Assembly: GCF_002257585.1 (NCBI RefSeq)
Contig: NZ_CP022743.1
Coordinates: forward strand, 1,488,001-1,552,000
Length of the DNA: 64,000 bases
DNA from: Mucilaginibacter xinganensis
GTDB taxonomy: Bacteria > Bacteroidota > Bacteroidia > Sphingobacteriales > Sphingobacteriaceae
Direction of reading: 5' to 3'
In this document: positions 18,662 through 27,653 of the stretch, one piece after another
Numbering within the stretch: position 1 is the first letter of the stretch
Layout of the letters: each line of letters starts with the position of its first letter
Notes under the pieces: model-generated
Told to the model about the DNA's origin: nothing
Seen by the model: only the letters and a program-made list of their open reading frames with translations
The model's database searches: none
Position numbers and translations under genes: made by a program

Positions 18662-18679
18662 GCCTGTAAATTTGCAGGC
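18662..18679 (+). promoter_or_regulatory. lon promoter with a near-palindrome over its -7 box
   Basis: The -7 box TAAATTTG (18667..18674) is embedded in GCCTGTAAATTTGCAGGC, an 18-bp palindrome with one mismatched pair. The overlap with the -7 element would suit a repressor site. The ATG follows 47 nt downstream, after AAAAGGTAG. Confidence 0.6.
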
Positions 18680-18721
18680 TGACAATATGACGTTTTTTTA
18701 TAAAAACATAAAAGGTAGTTA

Positions 18722-21196
18722 ATGAATTTTGATCCATTTGATTTTAAAAGCGCTTTACCGGTTATAAACGAAGATTCCGAATTTTTTCCACTGATGTCCA
18801 CAGAAGACGAGGAGGAAATGAATAACGAAGCGTTGCCGGAAGTGTTATCTATATTACCCCTTAGAAATACAGTGCTTTTTCCGGGTGTTGTAATTCCTAT
18901 CACCGTTGGCCGCGATAAATCTATTAAACTGATTCGTGATGCAAACAAGGGAAACCGGATGATTGGGGTAGTTTCTCAACAGGATGTGGGGATTGAAGAC
19001 CCTACATTTTCGCAGTTAAACAAAATTGGAACCATTGCGCTTATTGTAAAAATGCTGCAAATGCCCGACGGTAATACTACGGTTATATTGCAGGGTAAAA
19101 AGCGCTTTATTTTAAAAGACGAAGTACAGAGTGTACCTTACATAAAGGCTACCATCGAAGCTTTTAAAGAGGTAAAACATAAAGAGGACAAAGAGTTTAA
19201 GGCGATGGTATCGTCTATAAAGGATATGGCCATGAGCATAATCCAGTTGTCGCCAAATATCCCGAGCGAGGCCGGAATTGCCATTCGCAATATTGAAAGC
19301 ACATCATTTTTGATCAATTTTATATCATCAAACATGAATGCTGATATGCTTGCCAAGCAACAACTGCTTGAAGAGCCAAACCTGCGAAACAGGGCAAACC
19401 TGGTGCTGGAGCATTTAACGCTTGACTTGCAGATGCTGGAGCTTAAAAACCAGATCCAGAGTAAAGTAAGGGTTGATTTGGATAAGCAGCAGCGCGATTA
19501 CTTTTTAAATCAGCAGTTAAAAACTATCCAGGAAGAACTTGGGGGGTCATCTCCCGACCTCGAGATTGATAGCTTAAAGCTGCGGGCGGCAAAAAAGAAG
19601 TGGGCTAAAGAAGTAAAAGATCATTTTAACAAAGAGCTTGAAAAGCTGGTTCGCACTAACCCGGCCGCCGCCGATTATTCGGTACAGATAAATTATCTTG
19701 AACTGTTGCTTGATTTGCCATGGAACGAGTTTACCAAAGACAACTTTGATTTAAAACGTGCCCAAAAGGTGCTGGATAAGGATCATTTTGGTTTGGACAA
19801 GGTAAAGCAACGCATTATTGAATATTTGGCGGTGCTTAAGTTAAAGCACGATATGAAAGCCCCTATACTTTGTTTGGTTGGCCCTCCGGGAGTTGGTAAA
19901 ACATCATTAGGTAAGTCAATTGCAAAAGCGTTAGGCCGTAAATATGTGCGCATGGCTTTGGGGGGCATAAGGGATGAAGCCGAAATACGCGGGCACCGCA
20001 AAACCTACATTGGCGCAATGCCCGGCCGGATCATCCAGTCTGTTAAAAAAGCGGGCGCTGCAAACCCGGTTTTTATATTGGATGAGATTGATAAGGTGGG
20101 CAATGATTTCCGCGGAGATCCTTCATCAGCTTTACTGGAGGTACTTGACCCGGAGCAAAACAGCACTTTTTATGATCATTATGTAGAGATGGACTTCGAC
20201 CTGTCAAACGTAATGTTTATCGCGACAGCAAATTCACTGAGTTCCATACAGCCAGCTTTGCTTGACCGTATGGAGATTATTGAGGTGAACGGCTATACCA
20301 TTGAAGAAAAGGTTGAAATAGCTAAACAACACCTGATCCCCAAACAAAGGGATGCGCACGGTCTAAAAGCCAAGGATGTTGTTTTAAAGCCTGAAATTAT
20401 AGAAAAACTGATAGTTGACTATACCCGTGAATCCGGTGTGCGGTCATTGGAGAAAAAAATAGGTTCGCTGGTACGTGGCGTAGCAAAAAATATTGCCCTG
20501 GAAGAACCTTATAATCCGGCAGTAAATAAAAAGGATGTAGAGCGGATATTGGGTGCGCCAATATTTGACAAAGATTTGTATGAGGGCAATGATGAGGCCG
20601 GTGTGGTTACAGGTTTGGCATGGACCTCGGTAGGCGGAGATATATTATTTATTGAAGCAAGTTTAAGCCCCGGCAAGGGTAAGCTAACGCTAACCGGAAG
20701 TTTGGGCGATGTAATGAAAGAGTCAGTAACCATAGCATTGGCTTATTTACGCGCGCACGCTTCGTACTTTGACATTGATCCGAGATTGTTTGACCTTTGG
20801 GATATTCACGTACACGTACCCGCAGGGGCTACACCAAAAGATGGTCCGTCGGCAGGTATTACCATGCTTACTGCTTTAACATCTGCATTTACCCAGCGCA
20901 AGGTTAAACCTAACCTGGCTATGACCGGAGAGATTACCCTGCGCGGGCGCGTATTGCCCGTTGGTGGCATAAAAGAAAAAATACTGGCGGCCAAGCGCGC
21001 CAATATAACAGAGATCATCCTGTGCGCATCAAATAAAAAGGATATCATGGAAATTAAGGAAGATTATATAAAAGACCTTAAGTTCAACTATGTAACCCAA
21101 ATGCGCGAAGTAATCGATCTCGCATTGTTGAACGAAAAAGTCAAAAATCCCCTCGACCTTACGATTAAGCCCGAGGCCGGAAAGCCCGCAGCTTAA
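18722..21196 (+). CDS. lon: ATP-dependent protease Lon
   Basis: An 824-residue hexameric AAA+ serine protease that degrades misfolded and regulatory proteins in the cytoplasm. N-terminal LON substrate domain from about residue 40 (LPEVLSILPLRNTVLFPG), coiled-coil middle (KQQRDYFLNQQLKTIQEELG), Walker A GPPGVGKT at 387-394, Walker B FILDEIDKV, and C-terminal protease domain with Ser710 (DGPSAG) and Lys753 (GGIKEKILAAKRA), a correct catalytic dyad spacing of 43. Slight acidic N-terminal extension (STEDEEEMNNE). Followed by a strong terminator. The promoter carries a palindrome. Confidence 0.97.
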   Translation: MNFDPFDFKSALPVINEDSEFFPLMSTEDEEEMNNEALPEVLSILPLRNTVLFPGVVIPITVGRDKSIKLIRDANKGNRMIGVVSQQDVGIEDPTFSQLNKIGTIALIVKMLQMPDGNTTVILQGKKRFILKDEVQSVPYIKATIEAFKEVKHKEDKEFKAMVSSIKDMAMSIIQLSPNIPSEAGIAIRNIESTSFLINFISSNMNADMLAKQQLLEEPNLRNRANLVLEHLTLDLQMLELKNQIQSKVRVDLDKQQRDYFLNQQLKTIQEELGGSSPDLEIDSLKLRAAKKKWAKEVKDHFNKELEKLVRTNPAAADYSVQINYLELLLDLPWNEFTKDNFDLKRAQKVLDKDHFGLDKVKQRIIEYLAVLKLKHDMKAPILCLVGPPGVGKTSLGKSIAKALGRKYVRMALGGIRDEAEIRGHRKTYIGAMPGRIIQSVKKAGAANPVFILDEIDKVGNDFRGDPSSALLEVLDPEQNSTFYDHYVEMDFDLSNVMFIATANSLSSIQPALLDRMEIIEVNGYTIEEKVEIAKQHLIPKQRDAHGLKAKDVVLKPEIIEKLIVDYTRESGVRSLEKKIGSLVRGVAKNIALEEPYNPAVNKKDVERILGAPIFDKDLYEGNDEAGVVTGLAWTSVGGDILFIEASLSPGKGKLTLTGSLGDVMKESVTIALAYLRAHASYFDIDPRLFDLWDIHVHVPAGATPKDGPSAGITMLTALTSAFTQRKVKPNLAMTGEITLRGRVLPVGGIKEKILAAKRANITEIILCASNKKDIMEIKEDYIKDLKFNYVTQMREVIDLALLNEKVKNPLDLTIKPEAGKPAA

Positions 21197-21206
21197 TCAA
21201 TATCGT

Positions 21207-21239
21207 AAAAAGCCGTTTTGCTATTCAAACCGGCTTTTT
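21207..21239 (+). terminator. Terminator after lon
   Basis: AAAAAGCCG..TTTG pairs with CAAAC..CGGCTTTTT around CTATT, with a terminal T-run. Confidence 0.82.
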
Positions 21240-21345
21240 GCATTAAATAAGAATTTTTATGCCGTCCATAGCTTTCTGACGGCCCTAACTGAAACCTTTT
21301 TAGGCGCTGTAGCGTATTACCGATTATCATAATTATAAAGTAATT

Positions 21346-21930
21346 ATGATATTAGTTAACAACCCAAAATCTAAAAAAGTGAAGAAAACTTTTACACTGA
21401 AAGCTGTTTTTTTATTACTACTTATCGCATCATCGCATTATCTGAAGGCTCAAAACCTTGAAGAGAACCCTATTAAAAGAGACTCAACTATTGTTGAAGT
21501 TAAAAAACCGAGAACCGTATTCCTGGAAGTGGGCGGCCCCGGGCTGGCACTTACCGTAAACTACGATACCCGTTTTGGCGACAAGAGAGACAAATGGGGA
21601 TACCGTGTAGGGGCAGGGTACTACAATACTGGCGCCAACTGGGTTGCATCAGTTCCGCTGCAGTTAAATTATTTATATGGCATAGGTAAAGGGGCAGGCA
21701 ACAGCTTTGTAGAACTTGGTGCAGGCACAACCTTTGTACGCTCGCAGGGAAGTTCAAGAGGTACTACATTTCAATTTGACAACATTACAGGCTTTATTGC
21801 CACAGGCACTATTGGCTATCGTTTTCAACAGGATAACGGCGGTATAAATTTCAGGCTGGCATTTGTGCCTATCCTTTATGATGACGGCTTTATTGCCGAA
21901 GGTGGCTTTAGTATCGGTTATACTTTTTAG
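21346..21930 (+). CDS. Outer-membrane beta-barrel-like protein
   Basis: A 194-residue exported protein. A hydrophobic signal (TLKAVFLLLLIASSHYLKAQ) follows a short polar start; an in-frame later start is possible but the ATG at 21346 directly follows an AT-rich promoter region. The mature part alternates polar and apolar residues as short barrel strands (TVFLEVGGPGLALTVNYDTRF, WGYRVGAGYYNT, FVELGAGTTFV, ATGTIGYRFQ) and ends in an aromatic residue (GFSIGYTF), the usual signature for insertion by the BAM complex. Probably an 8-strand barrel; function unknown. Confidence 0.75.
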   Translation: MILVNNPKSKKVKKTFTLKAVFLLLLIASSHYLKAQNLEENPIKRDSTIVEVKKPRTVFLEVGGPGLALTVNYDTRFGDKRDKWGYRVGAGYYNTGANWVASVPLQLNYLYGIGKGAGNSFVELGAGTTFVRSQGSSRGTTFQFDNITGFIATGTIGYRFQQDNGGINFRLAFVPILYDDGFIAEGGFSIGYTF

Positions 21931-21948
21931 CTGCTGATAAAATAATTT

Positions 21949-21975
21949 AAAAAGCCCTGAATTATCGGGGCTTTT
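21949..21975 (+). terminator. Terminator after the beta-barrel gene
   Basis: AAAAAGCCCTG pairs with CGGGGCTTTT around an AATTAT loop, followed by a short T-rich tail. Confidence 0.75.
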
Positions 21976-22008
21976 GCTATTTTAGACGGTTAATGCTATA
22001 AAGCCCGG

Positions 22009-22986
22009 ATGAAAATTAAACTAGTTACCCTCCTGATCAGCCTTTTTTGCGCTGTTACCGTTTTTGCACAGTCACATCGCAATGAAATAGGAATTCAAAC
22101 CGATAATGACTCCTACCTGGGCCAGGGATCGGACAGGTATTATACCGACGGGATCTTTATTCAGTTCAGACGCGCCCTGACCGTAAAAAGCGGCGATAGC
22201 ACCCGGCTGCTTAACAAAGTACTGGGGTTGGAAATTGGACAGAAGATCTATAACCCTCAAAGCGGAAGTGTATTTTATAAAGAGGCAGACCAACCCGAAC
22301 TGGTTGACCGCCCGTTTGCCGGTTACCTTTATGCAGGTGCAACCCTTAACTTTTTATACAAGGATGAAAGCAACATAAAAATAGGGGCACAGATAGGTAT
22401 TATTGGCCCGGGGGCATATGGAAAGCAGGTGCAGGAGTATGTACATGATAACTTTGGCTTTTACCATCCCAGCGGCTGGGAATACCAGATTAAAAACGAA
22501 GCGCAGCTAAACCTCAGTGCCGAATACAACATGCTGCTGGCGAGAGGTAGCTGGATTGATGTTTCATTAACAAGTTATGCGCATTTGGGTAACGGCTTTA
22601 CAGGCGCAGGTGTCGGGCCTATGCTAAGGATGGGCGCATTTAACCAGTTGTTTAATTCAGTGAGTACACAAAGTACTGCAATTGCAAACTCAACGGTTGC
22701 ACCCCTGCATGCACACGAGATATTTTTTTACTATAAGCCACTTTTTAACTATGTAGCTTATGATGCAACTATACAGGGCGGTTTATTAAATAAACATAAT
22801 GATCCTAACAGCCTTGAAATAACCCGTAACAAGGAGCCATTTATCTTTAGCAATCAATTGGGCGTAGCTTTTACAACCGGGCGTTTTGTAATTGATGCCG
22901 CAGCAATATTCCATACCAAAGAGGTTAAAGAGATGGTACGGTCAGAACAATGGGGGAGCGTAACGGCAGCTTACAGATTTAAGTAA
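22009..22986 (+). CDS. Lipid A deacylase LpxR-like outer-membrane protein (DUF2219)
   Basis: A 325-residue protein with a signal peptide (LVTLLISLFCAVTVFAQ) and the DUF2219/LpxR barrel. LpxR removes the 3'-acyloxyacyl chain of lipid A at the cell surface. Active-site features by analogy with the Salmonella enzyme: the Asn-Asp pair in IGIQTDNDSYL, the Thr in YYTDGIFIQF, and a His in EYVHDNFGFYHPSGWEYQ. The last residues (TAAYRFK) are barrel-like. Activity on this organism's lipid A is inference. Its end touches an intergenic inverted repeat shared with the convergent arfB. Confidence 0.82.
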   Translation: MKIKLVTLLISLFCAVTVFAQSHRNEIGIQTDNDSYLGQGSDRYYTDGIFIQFRRALTVKSGDSTRLLNKVLGLEIGQKIYNPQSGSVFYKEADQPELVDRPFAGYLYAGATLNFLYKDESNIKIGAQIGIIGPGAYGKQVQEYVHDNFGFYHPSGWEYQIKNEAQLNLSAEYNMLLARGSWIDVSLTSYAHLGNGFTGAGVGPMLRMGAFNQLFNSVSTQSTAIANSTVAPLHAHEIFFYYKPLFNYVAYDATIQGGLLNKHNDPNSLEITRNKEPFIFSNQLGVAFTTGRFVIDAAAIFHTKEVKEMVRSEQWGSVTAAYRFK

Positions 22987-22994
22987 AGAGATTA

Positions 22995-23058
22995 GTGATT
23001 GAAGGTTAGCGATTAGTTATTTAGTTCTTAAAATCTCCTGTTGCTAACCATCAATCAC
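22995..23058. repeat. 16-bp inverted repeat between lpxR-like gene and arfB
   Basis: GTGATTGAAGGTTAGC (22995..23010) pairs with GCTAACCATCAATCAC (23043..23058), one mismatch in 16. The right arm enters the last codons of arfB. It may act as a shared terminator, though the T-runs are weak. One of several GATTAG/CTAACC-word repeats in this window. Confidence 0.7.
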
Positions 23059-23467
23059 CTTCGCCAAACCCCTTCTTCCTGCTGTCTTTTTTGGTTGACT
23101 GGATTTTTTTTGACTGCAGGCGGGCTGCTTTTGCAGCTTTGCTTACTTTGGTTGCCTTGCGTACCTTAGGTTTATGGAGTGCTTTGGTCAATAATACGGT
23201 TAGCCTTTCAATAGCTTTCTCCTTATTAAGGTATTGGCTGCGCTCTTCATCGCAAATTACCTGTACAAGCCCGTCTTTATTAAAACGCGATTGCAGTTTT
23301 TGGTTTAATAGTTCCTTCTCCTCATCAGTAAACAGCAGGGAGTTGCTGATTGAAAACAATAGTTCGACCTTGCTGGATACCTTATTTACATTTTGGCCCC
23401 CTTTGCCGCCGCTGCGGGAGGCCTTATAAGTGGTTTCTTTTTGCAGGTCGGCTTTAGAAAAATTCAT
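23051..23467 (-). CDS. arfB: Peptidyl-tRNA hydrolase ArfB (ribosome rescue)
   Basis: A short class I release-factor-like protein. The GGQ motif is in ASRSGGKGGQNVNKVSSKVEL; the C-terminal tail is long and basic (KPKVRKATKVSKAAKAARLQSKK), which in ArfB threads into the empty mRNA channel of stalled ribosomes. There is no stop-codon-reading domain. The frame is open to 23548, but the ATG at 23467 is preferred: it starts just before the conserved domain and leaves room for two divergent promoters (cmk starts at 23579). 138 residues with this start, the usual family length. Confidence 0.9.
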   Translation of the reverse strand: MNFSKADLQKETTYKASRSGGKGGQNVNKVSSKVELLFSISNSLLFTDEEKELLNQKLQSRFNKDGLVQVICDEERSQYLNKEKAIERLTVLLTKALHKPKVRKATKVSKAAKAARLQSKKIQSTKKDSRKKGFGEGD

Positions 23468-23578
23468 GGCCGAATTTAGCGAAAGTTTATTGCCGGTGGC
23501 GAGCAATTTGCTGTTGACTTGATAAATCTGCCGGTTGCCCGATGCCAAACTGCCAACTTTTTCCTATTTTAGCCACCC

Positions 23579-24250
23579 ATGGGTAATAACATCATAGTTG
23601 CCATTGATGGCTATTCATCGTGCGGAAAAAGCACTTTAGCAAAGGCGTTAGCCAAAAAACTTCATTTTATATATGTTGACAGTGGTGCAATGTACCGGGC
23701 TGTGGCATTGTATTTTTTAAGAAATAATATAGACCTTAAGGATCCTGAGCAAATTGCTGAAGCGCTGAAAAATATCCACCTTAACTTTCACTCGCGCGAC
23801 TATCAGACCCATATCACTTTAAATGACGAGGAGGTATCTGACGAGATCAGGCTGATGCCGGTATCTGAAACCGTAAGTGCCGTGTCGGCCATCCGCGCAG
23901 TGCGTAAGGAAATGGTGAAGCAGCAGCAACGCATGGGCAGATCAAAAAATATAGTGATGGATGGCCGCGATATCGGAACCGCGGTATTCCCCGATGCGCC
24001 TGTTAAAATTTTCATGACGGCCGACCCTAAAGTAAGGGCCGAAAGACGTTTTAAGGAACTTGCACCTAAAAATCCGGATATAACCCTGGAAGATATTTTT
24101 GAGAACCTGGCCCACCGTGATTACCAGGATACCACGCGCGCTGAGAGCCCGCTGGTACGTGCCGAAGATGCCATCATACTGGATAATACCGATTTAACCC
24201 CCGATGAGCAACTGCTGTTTGCATTAAGCCGGGTTGAGCCGTTTTTGTAA
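23579..24250 (+). CDS. cmk: Cytidylate kinase
   Basis: A 223-residue (d)CMP kinase. P-loop GYSSCGKSTLAKALA at residues 11-25; YVDSGAMYRAVALYFL is the CMP-binding region; VMDGRDIGTAVFPDAPVKIF and FKELAPKN, then HRDYQDTTRAESPL, supply substrate Arg/Asp residues. Length and motif order match the bacterial type. TATTTTAG, an imperfect -7 box, lies only 6 nt before the ATG, one of the cases with almost no leader. Divergent from arfB. Confidence 0.95.
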   Translation: MGNNIIVAIDGYSSCGKSTLAKALAKKLHFIYVDSGAMYRAVALYFLRNNIDLKDPEQIAEALKNIHLNFHSRDYQTHITLNDEEVSDEIRLMPVSETVSAVSAIRAVRKEMVKQQQRMGRSKNIVMDGRDIGTAVFPDAPVKIFMTADPKVRAERRFKELAPKNPDITLEDIFENLAHRDYQDTTRAESPLVRAEDAIILDNTDLTPDEQLLFALSRVEPFL

Positions 24251-24262
24251 GCAGGATACACA

Positions 24263-25036
24263 TTAGCTTATTTTACTGGAGTAATACATCTTGAACCAGT
24301 TAGGAATATCCTTTTCGTTGATATCATCCCATGATTTTTTCCCGGCAATTATTTTGAAATGCGCAAACATTTTGAAGTCCCCTCCTTCTTCCGAATTATC
24401 AAAAAAGAATGCCTGATAAGCTAATTGTGATGCTTCATGCAATAAATCCAGGGCGCGATAATACCTGGTTTCAATCTTATTTATTGGGACAGCGTGTCCT
24501 CCTTTTTTAGTACGGGCTTCCACGCGGAAAATATTTATCTCCGGAGATTCTGTGCAAACAAAATATAAATAAACTTTATATCCTGCATCAACTGCCTCGC
24601 GCATAATGTTAAGTTTTGATCTGTGCGAAAAAACAGTTTCAAATGAAAATCTCTTTCGCTCTTTGAGTAATTTTTTTCGGAGGTAATCAGCAATGATTTG
24701 CGCCAGGCGTTCAATTTGAGGCCTTTTGAGGCAATAAATGGAGTTATTATTTATCCTATAGATTGCAATTAAATTAGCTAAGGTAAATTCTTTGTTTAGT
24801 AAACCCGATTCCGAAACTATTTGATTGAATTCTTCGGATGTTGCCTGGAGATCAAATTGGTTAAAAGAATAGCTTCTTGTTTCTAGAGTTTTAGCGATGT
24901 CATCAGCATTAATGTAATATCCAAATTCGACATTTTTCTCATTAACTTTATACTTTCTAATAAAGTCAATTACAGTGCTTTTTCCTGAACCGTTTGGACC
25001 TGCAAATACCCTTAGTTTCGGTTGTCCGGTATCCAT
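24263..25036 (-). CDS. Zeta-toxin-like ATPase/kinase
   Basis: A 257-residue P-loop protein of the zeta-toxin/predicted ABC-type ATPase group. Walker A is FAGPNGSGKSTVIDFIRK (residues 12-29), followed by YYINADDIAKTLE, whose Asp corresponds to the catalytic base region of zeta kinases. Later, FETVFSHRSKLNIMREAVDAGY and RVEARTKKGGHAVPINKIETRYYR carry the conserved basic GGHxVP motif. Zeta toxins phosphorylate UDP-GlcNAc or related nucleotides and poison wall synthesis; whether this one is toxic is inference. The gene begins 5 bp after the small upstream partner, the usual antitoxin-toxin order. Confidence 0.82.
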   Translation of the reverse strand: MDTGQPKLRVFAGPNGSGKSTVIDFIRKYKVNEKNVEFGYYINADDIAKTLETRSYSFNQFDLQATSEEFNQIVSESGLLNKEFTLANLIAIYRINNNSIYCLKRPQIERLAQIIADYLRKKLLKERKRFSFETVFSHRSKLNIMREAVDAGYKVYLYFVCTESPEINIFRVEARTKKGGHAVPINKIETRYYRALDLLHEASQLAYQAFFFDNSEEGGDFKMFAHFKIIAGKKSWDDINEKDIPNWFKMYYSSKIS

Positions 25037-25041
25037 CTATT

Positions 25042-25254
25042 TTAATCAAGAGCCAAAGGCCCTAAATTGGAAGATGATTTGATCTCTTTAATGCGCTCAA
25101 TTGTTCCGTCTTTAAATTTTTTAACCACCCATCCGTTCAGCGCAATAACATTGTACCCCATAATATCCATTGTTTCCTTAGCGGCTATTTTCATGCCTTT
25201 TTTGGTTGCACGAACAACAACCCTCTTGGTTAAATATTCCTCTTGTGAGTTCAT
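25042..25254 (-). CDS. Small putative antitoxin partner of the zeta-like protein
   Basis: A 70-residue protein starting at ATG 25254; the frame continues to a TTG at 25278, but the ATG lies right after a TATATTTA box and is preferred. It is basic in its first half (TKRVVVRATKKGMKIAAKETMDIMGYNVIALN) and ends GWVVKKFKDGTIERIKEI plus a short acidic tail. I do not recognise a DNA-binding motif or the epsilon/PezA antitoxin folds. It sits directly upstream of the toxin-like gene (5-bp gap), which is the main argument for an antitoxin role. Confidence 0.62.
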   Translation of the reverse strand: MNSQEEYLTKRVVVRATKKGMKIAAKETMDIMGYNVIALNGWVVKKFKDGTIERIKEIKSSSNLGPLALD

Positions 25255-25309
25255 ATATAAATATACGATTTTTTTCAAAAATTGTTATCTCTTCAGTTTA
25301 TTGCTGAAA

Positions 25310-25768
25310 TTATTCTGCATTAAACTTCTCGGCGCTTACGCCAAACCTGTTCAGGAAATCAACCCCTTCATCGCTTGCCAGGCCTTTATAGGCGGCGTAT
25401 GATTTATCGAAAAACACTTTCTTAACACCGGCTGAATAAATAAGCCTTGCACAGGGAAGGCATGGCGACAGGGTGGTGTATAGCGTGGCACCTTCAAGGT
25501 TTGCACCATTTTTTACGGCGTAAAGGATGGCGTTCTCTTCGGCGTGCAGCGCCAGCGAGCAGCTTCCTTTTGAATCGCGCGGGCAGCCGGTGCCTGGCCA
25601 TTCCTCGTCGCAGTTGTGGGTGTGCGCAGGAGGGCCGTTGTATCCAATAGAAATGATCCGGGTGTCTTTGGCTAAAACAGCACCGACCTGTGCTTTAACG
25701 CAGTGTGAGCGCTTAGCCAGGTCGGTTGCCAGGTTCATAAAAATATGGTCGAAACTTAATTTGGTCAT
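25310..25768 (-). CDS. Deoxycytidylate deaminase
   Basis: A 152-residue zinc deaminase converting dCMP to dUMP, the source of dTMP substrate. Zinc and catalytic residues: LALHAEENAILYAV (His and proton-shuttle Glu) and LSPCLPCARLIYSAG (two cysteines). The insert GPPAHTHNCDEEWPGTGC carries the extra zinc-type Cys/His set seen in dCMP deaminases of the ComEB type. No membrane part. It lies downstream of a GATTAG-type inverted repeat and upstream of the zeta-like pair on the same strand, but 56 bp away. Confidence 0.9.
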   Translation of the reverse strand: MTKLSFDHIFMNLATDLAKRSHCVKAQVGAVLAKDTRIISIGYNGPPAHTHNCDEEWPGTGCPRDSKGSCSLALHAEENAILYAVKNGANLEGATLYTTLSPCLPCARLIYSAGVKKVFFDKSYAAYKGLASDEGVDFLNRFGVSAEKFNAE

Positions 25769-25782
25769 AGTGATTAGTGGTA

Positions 25783-25837
25783 AGAGATCAGAGGTTGGAA
25801 ATCTCGACTAATCTTTGATTTCTAACCTCTGGTCTCT
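25783..25837. repeat. 21-bp inverted repeat between dCMP deaminase and the sugar transporter
   Basis: AGAGATCAGAGGTTGGAAATC (25783..25803) and GATTTCTAACCTCTGGTCTCT (25817..25837, reading the right arm) are reverse complements with two mismatches. Both flanking genes are on the minus strand, so it could form a hairpin in the transcript from the transporter. Same word family as at 22995 and 37200. Confidence 0.72.
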
Positions 25838-25842
25838 AAATA

Positions 25843-27477
25843 TTAATGGCCGCCAGAGGCTTGCACATGATCAAGGTCGATGCCTTGTTTAAGTAATTCC
25901 CTGCTAACTTTCCAGGCGAAATAAGCCAGATAAGCAAAGCCCAATACAGGTACGATGTAAGAGAAATGGATCCCGCTCATGCCTGCAATTATATTATTAC
26001 TGCCATCTGCAATTTTACCTTGTAGTGGCGGGATGATCGATCCGCCTAAGATCATCATAATCAGGAAAGCAGAACCCTGGCTGGTGTATTTGCCAAGACC
26101 GGTAATTGATAAAGCGAAAATGGAAGGCCACATAATTGAACAGCACAAGCCACCGCTTATAAATGAAAATGTTGCAACCCTGCCTGTGGTGAATAAACCA
26201 ATCAGCATAAAAATAACGCCTAATATGCCCAGTACAGAAACGGTACGGGTTGGCTTTTGCTGACCGATAAAGAATGCAACAACCAATACAGCAACACAAA
26301 TACCGTAAACATAAAGGTTGCTTACATCAACACCCGACAGTGAATTTACCATTAAAACAACGCCAAACGCCAAGAACGGTATAATAACGTACAAGACGTA
26401 TTTAGTTGTTTTTGAAAGGTTAAAGGCACCTATTGAGCCTGCAAACCTGCCTATCATTAAGCTGCCCCAATACAATGAAATGTATGGCGCAATCTGTGAT
26501 TCATTGAATGAGCCAAATTCAGGTGTTTTTAATAATGAACCCATGTTACTTTGGATAGTAACCTCGGTACCTACATAGGTGAAAATTGCGATCATGCCCA
26601 GGATTAACTGAGGGTATTGCATTGCACCCCAACCTTCTTTGTTCTTTTGCGCTGCAAAAATTGTACTCACAAGCGTTACCAAAATTATGGCTAACGATGC
26701 ATAAACAAAATATTGGCTGGGAACACTTGTTGCCTTGCTTAAAGGATCGGCTGCTAATATCATTAAGAAAGCCACAAATATTACCAAAAGCGGTGTGTTT
26801 GCCTTTTTGCTCGATTCTATTTTCTCATCGCTGGTAACTTTAGGGAGTTTTGATACCCAAAAGAATAAGGCCACAGCTAAAAATAAGCCAGCCAGTAAGT
26901 AATACAGGTTATTAATAGAGGATATTTTTACATCAGCTGCTGCCGTATGTGCACCGGCTGAACCAAATAGTACAACACTTACCACAACAGGACCCAATAA
27001 GGCACCTATATTATTGATACTGCCGGCAAAGTTTAAACGGTTTGAGCCGGTTTCAGGCGGCCCCAGCACAATTACAAAAGGGTTTGCAGCGGTTTGCTGT
27101 AATGAAAAGCCCAGGGCAATTACAAAAAAGGAACCCAGGATAAAACCAAACGAACCCGAATTTACAGCGGGAATCATTAAAAGAGCGCCGAACGCCGATA
27201 AAACAAGGCCTAATATGATGCCATTTTTATAACCGAGCTTATTTAAGATATCTACACCTGATGCTGAAGATGCAAAGTATAATATCAAAGAACCAATAAA
27301 GTAACCGCCATAAAAGGTAAAATCAATTAATTGTGATTCGAACTGAGTTAAACTAAAGTGAGTTTTACAGAAGGGTATGAAAATACCATTGGAGGCAGCT
27401 AAAAAGCCCCAAAAGAAAAATACAGTAATGATAGTGTACAATGCTGTACCGTAACTTTTTGCGTTATTTTGTTCCAT
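25843..27477 (-). CDS. Sugar MFS transporter (FucP/GluP type)
   Basis: A 544-residue inner-membrane major-facilitator protein with about 12 or more helices. The start ([25 protein letters not shown]) and the region [37 protein letters not shown] are characteristic of the fucose/galactose-glucose:proton symporters; the end carries [33 protein letters not shown]. It is about 100 residues longer than E. coli FucP, with extra hydrophobic segments in the middle (near residues 280-400). The sugar cannot be told from sequence; no catabolic gene is adjacent. Confidence 0.85.
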   Translation of the reverse strand: MEQNNAKSYGTALYTIITVFFFWGFLAASNGIFIPFCKTHFSLTQFESQLIDFTFYGGYFIGSLILYFASSASGVDILNKLGYKNGIILGLVLSAFGALLMIPAVNSGSFGFILGSFFVIALGFSLQQTAANPFVIVLGPPETGSNRLNFAGSINNIGALLGPVVVSVVLFGSAGAHTAAADVKISSINNLYYLLAGLFLAVALFFWVSKLPKVTSDEKIESSKKANTPLLVIFVAFLMILAADPLSKATSVPSQYFVYASLAIILVTLVSTIFAAQKNKEGWGAMQYPQLILGMIAIFTYVGTEVTIQSNMGSLLKTPEFGSFNESQIAPYISLYWGSLMIGRFAGSIGAFNLSKTTKYVLYVIIPFLAFGVVLMVNSLSGVDVSNLYVYGICVAVLVVAFFIGQQKPTRTVSVLGILGVIFMLIGLFTTGRVATFSFISGGLCCSIMWPSIFALSITGLGKYTSQGSAFLIMMILGGSIIPPLQGKIADGSNNIIAGMSGIHFSYIVPVLGFAYLAYFAWKVSRELLKQGIDLDHVQASGGH

Positions 27478-27653
27478 TATTTAATTGGGTTGATACAAAA
27501 GGTATATTTTAAAACACTAAACATAACTATTTTTTATAATTCTGCTATATTTTAAATTAATTAAATCACAAATTTAAGTTTGGTTGTTTACCATATAAAA
27601 TTGCATATTCGTGCTGCATTTTTTTATTTTAACCGGCACGTAAGCCTTAATTA

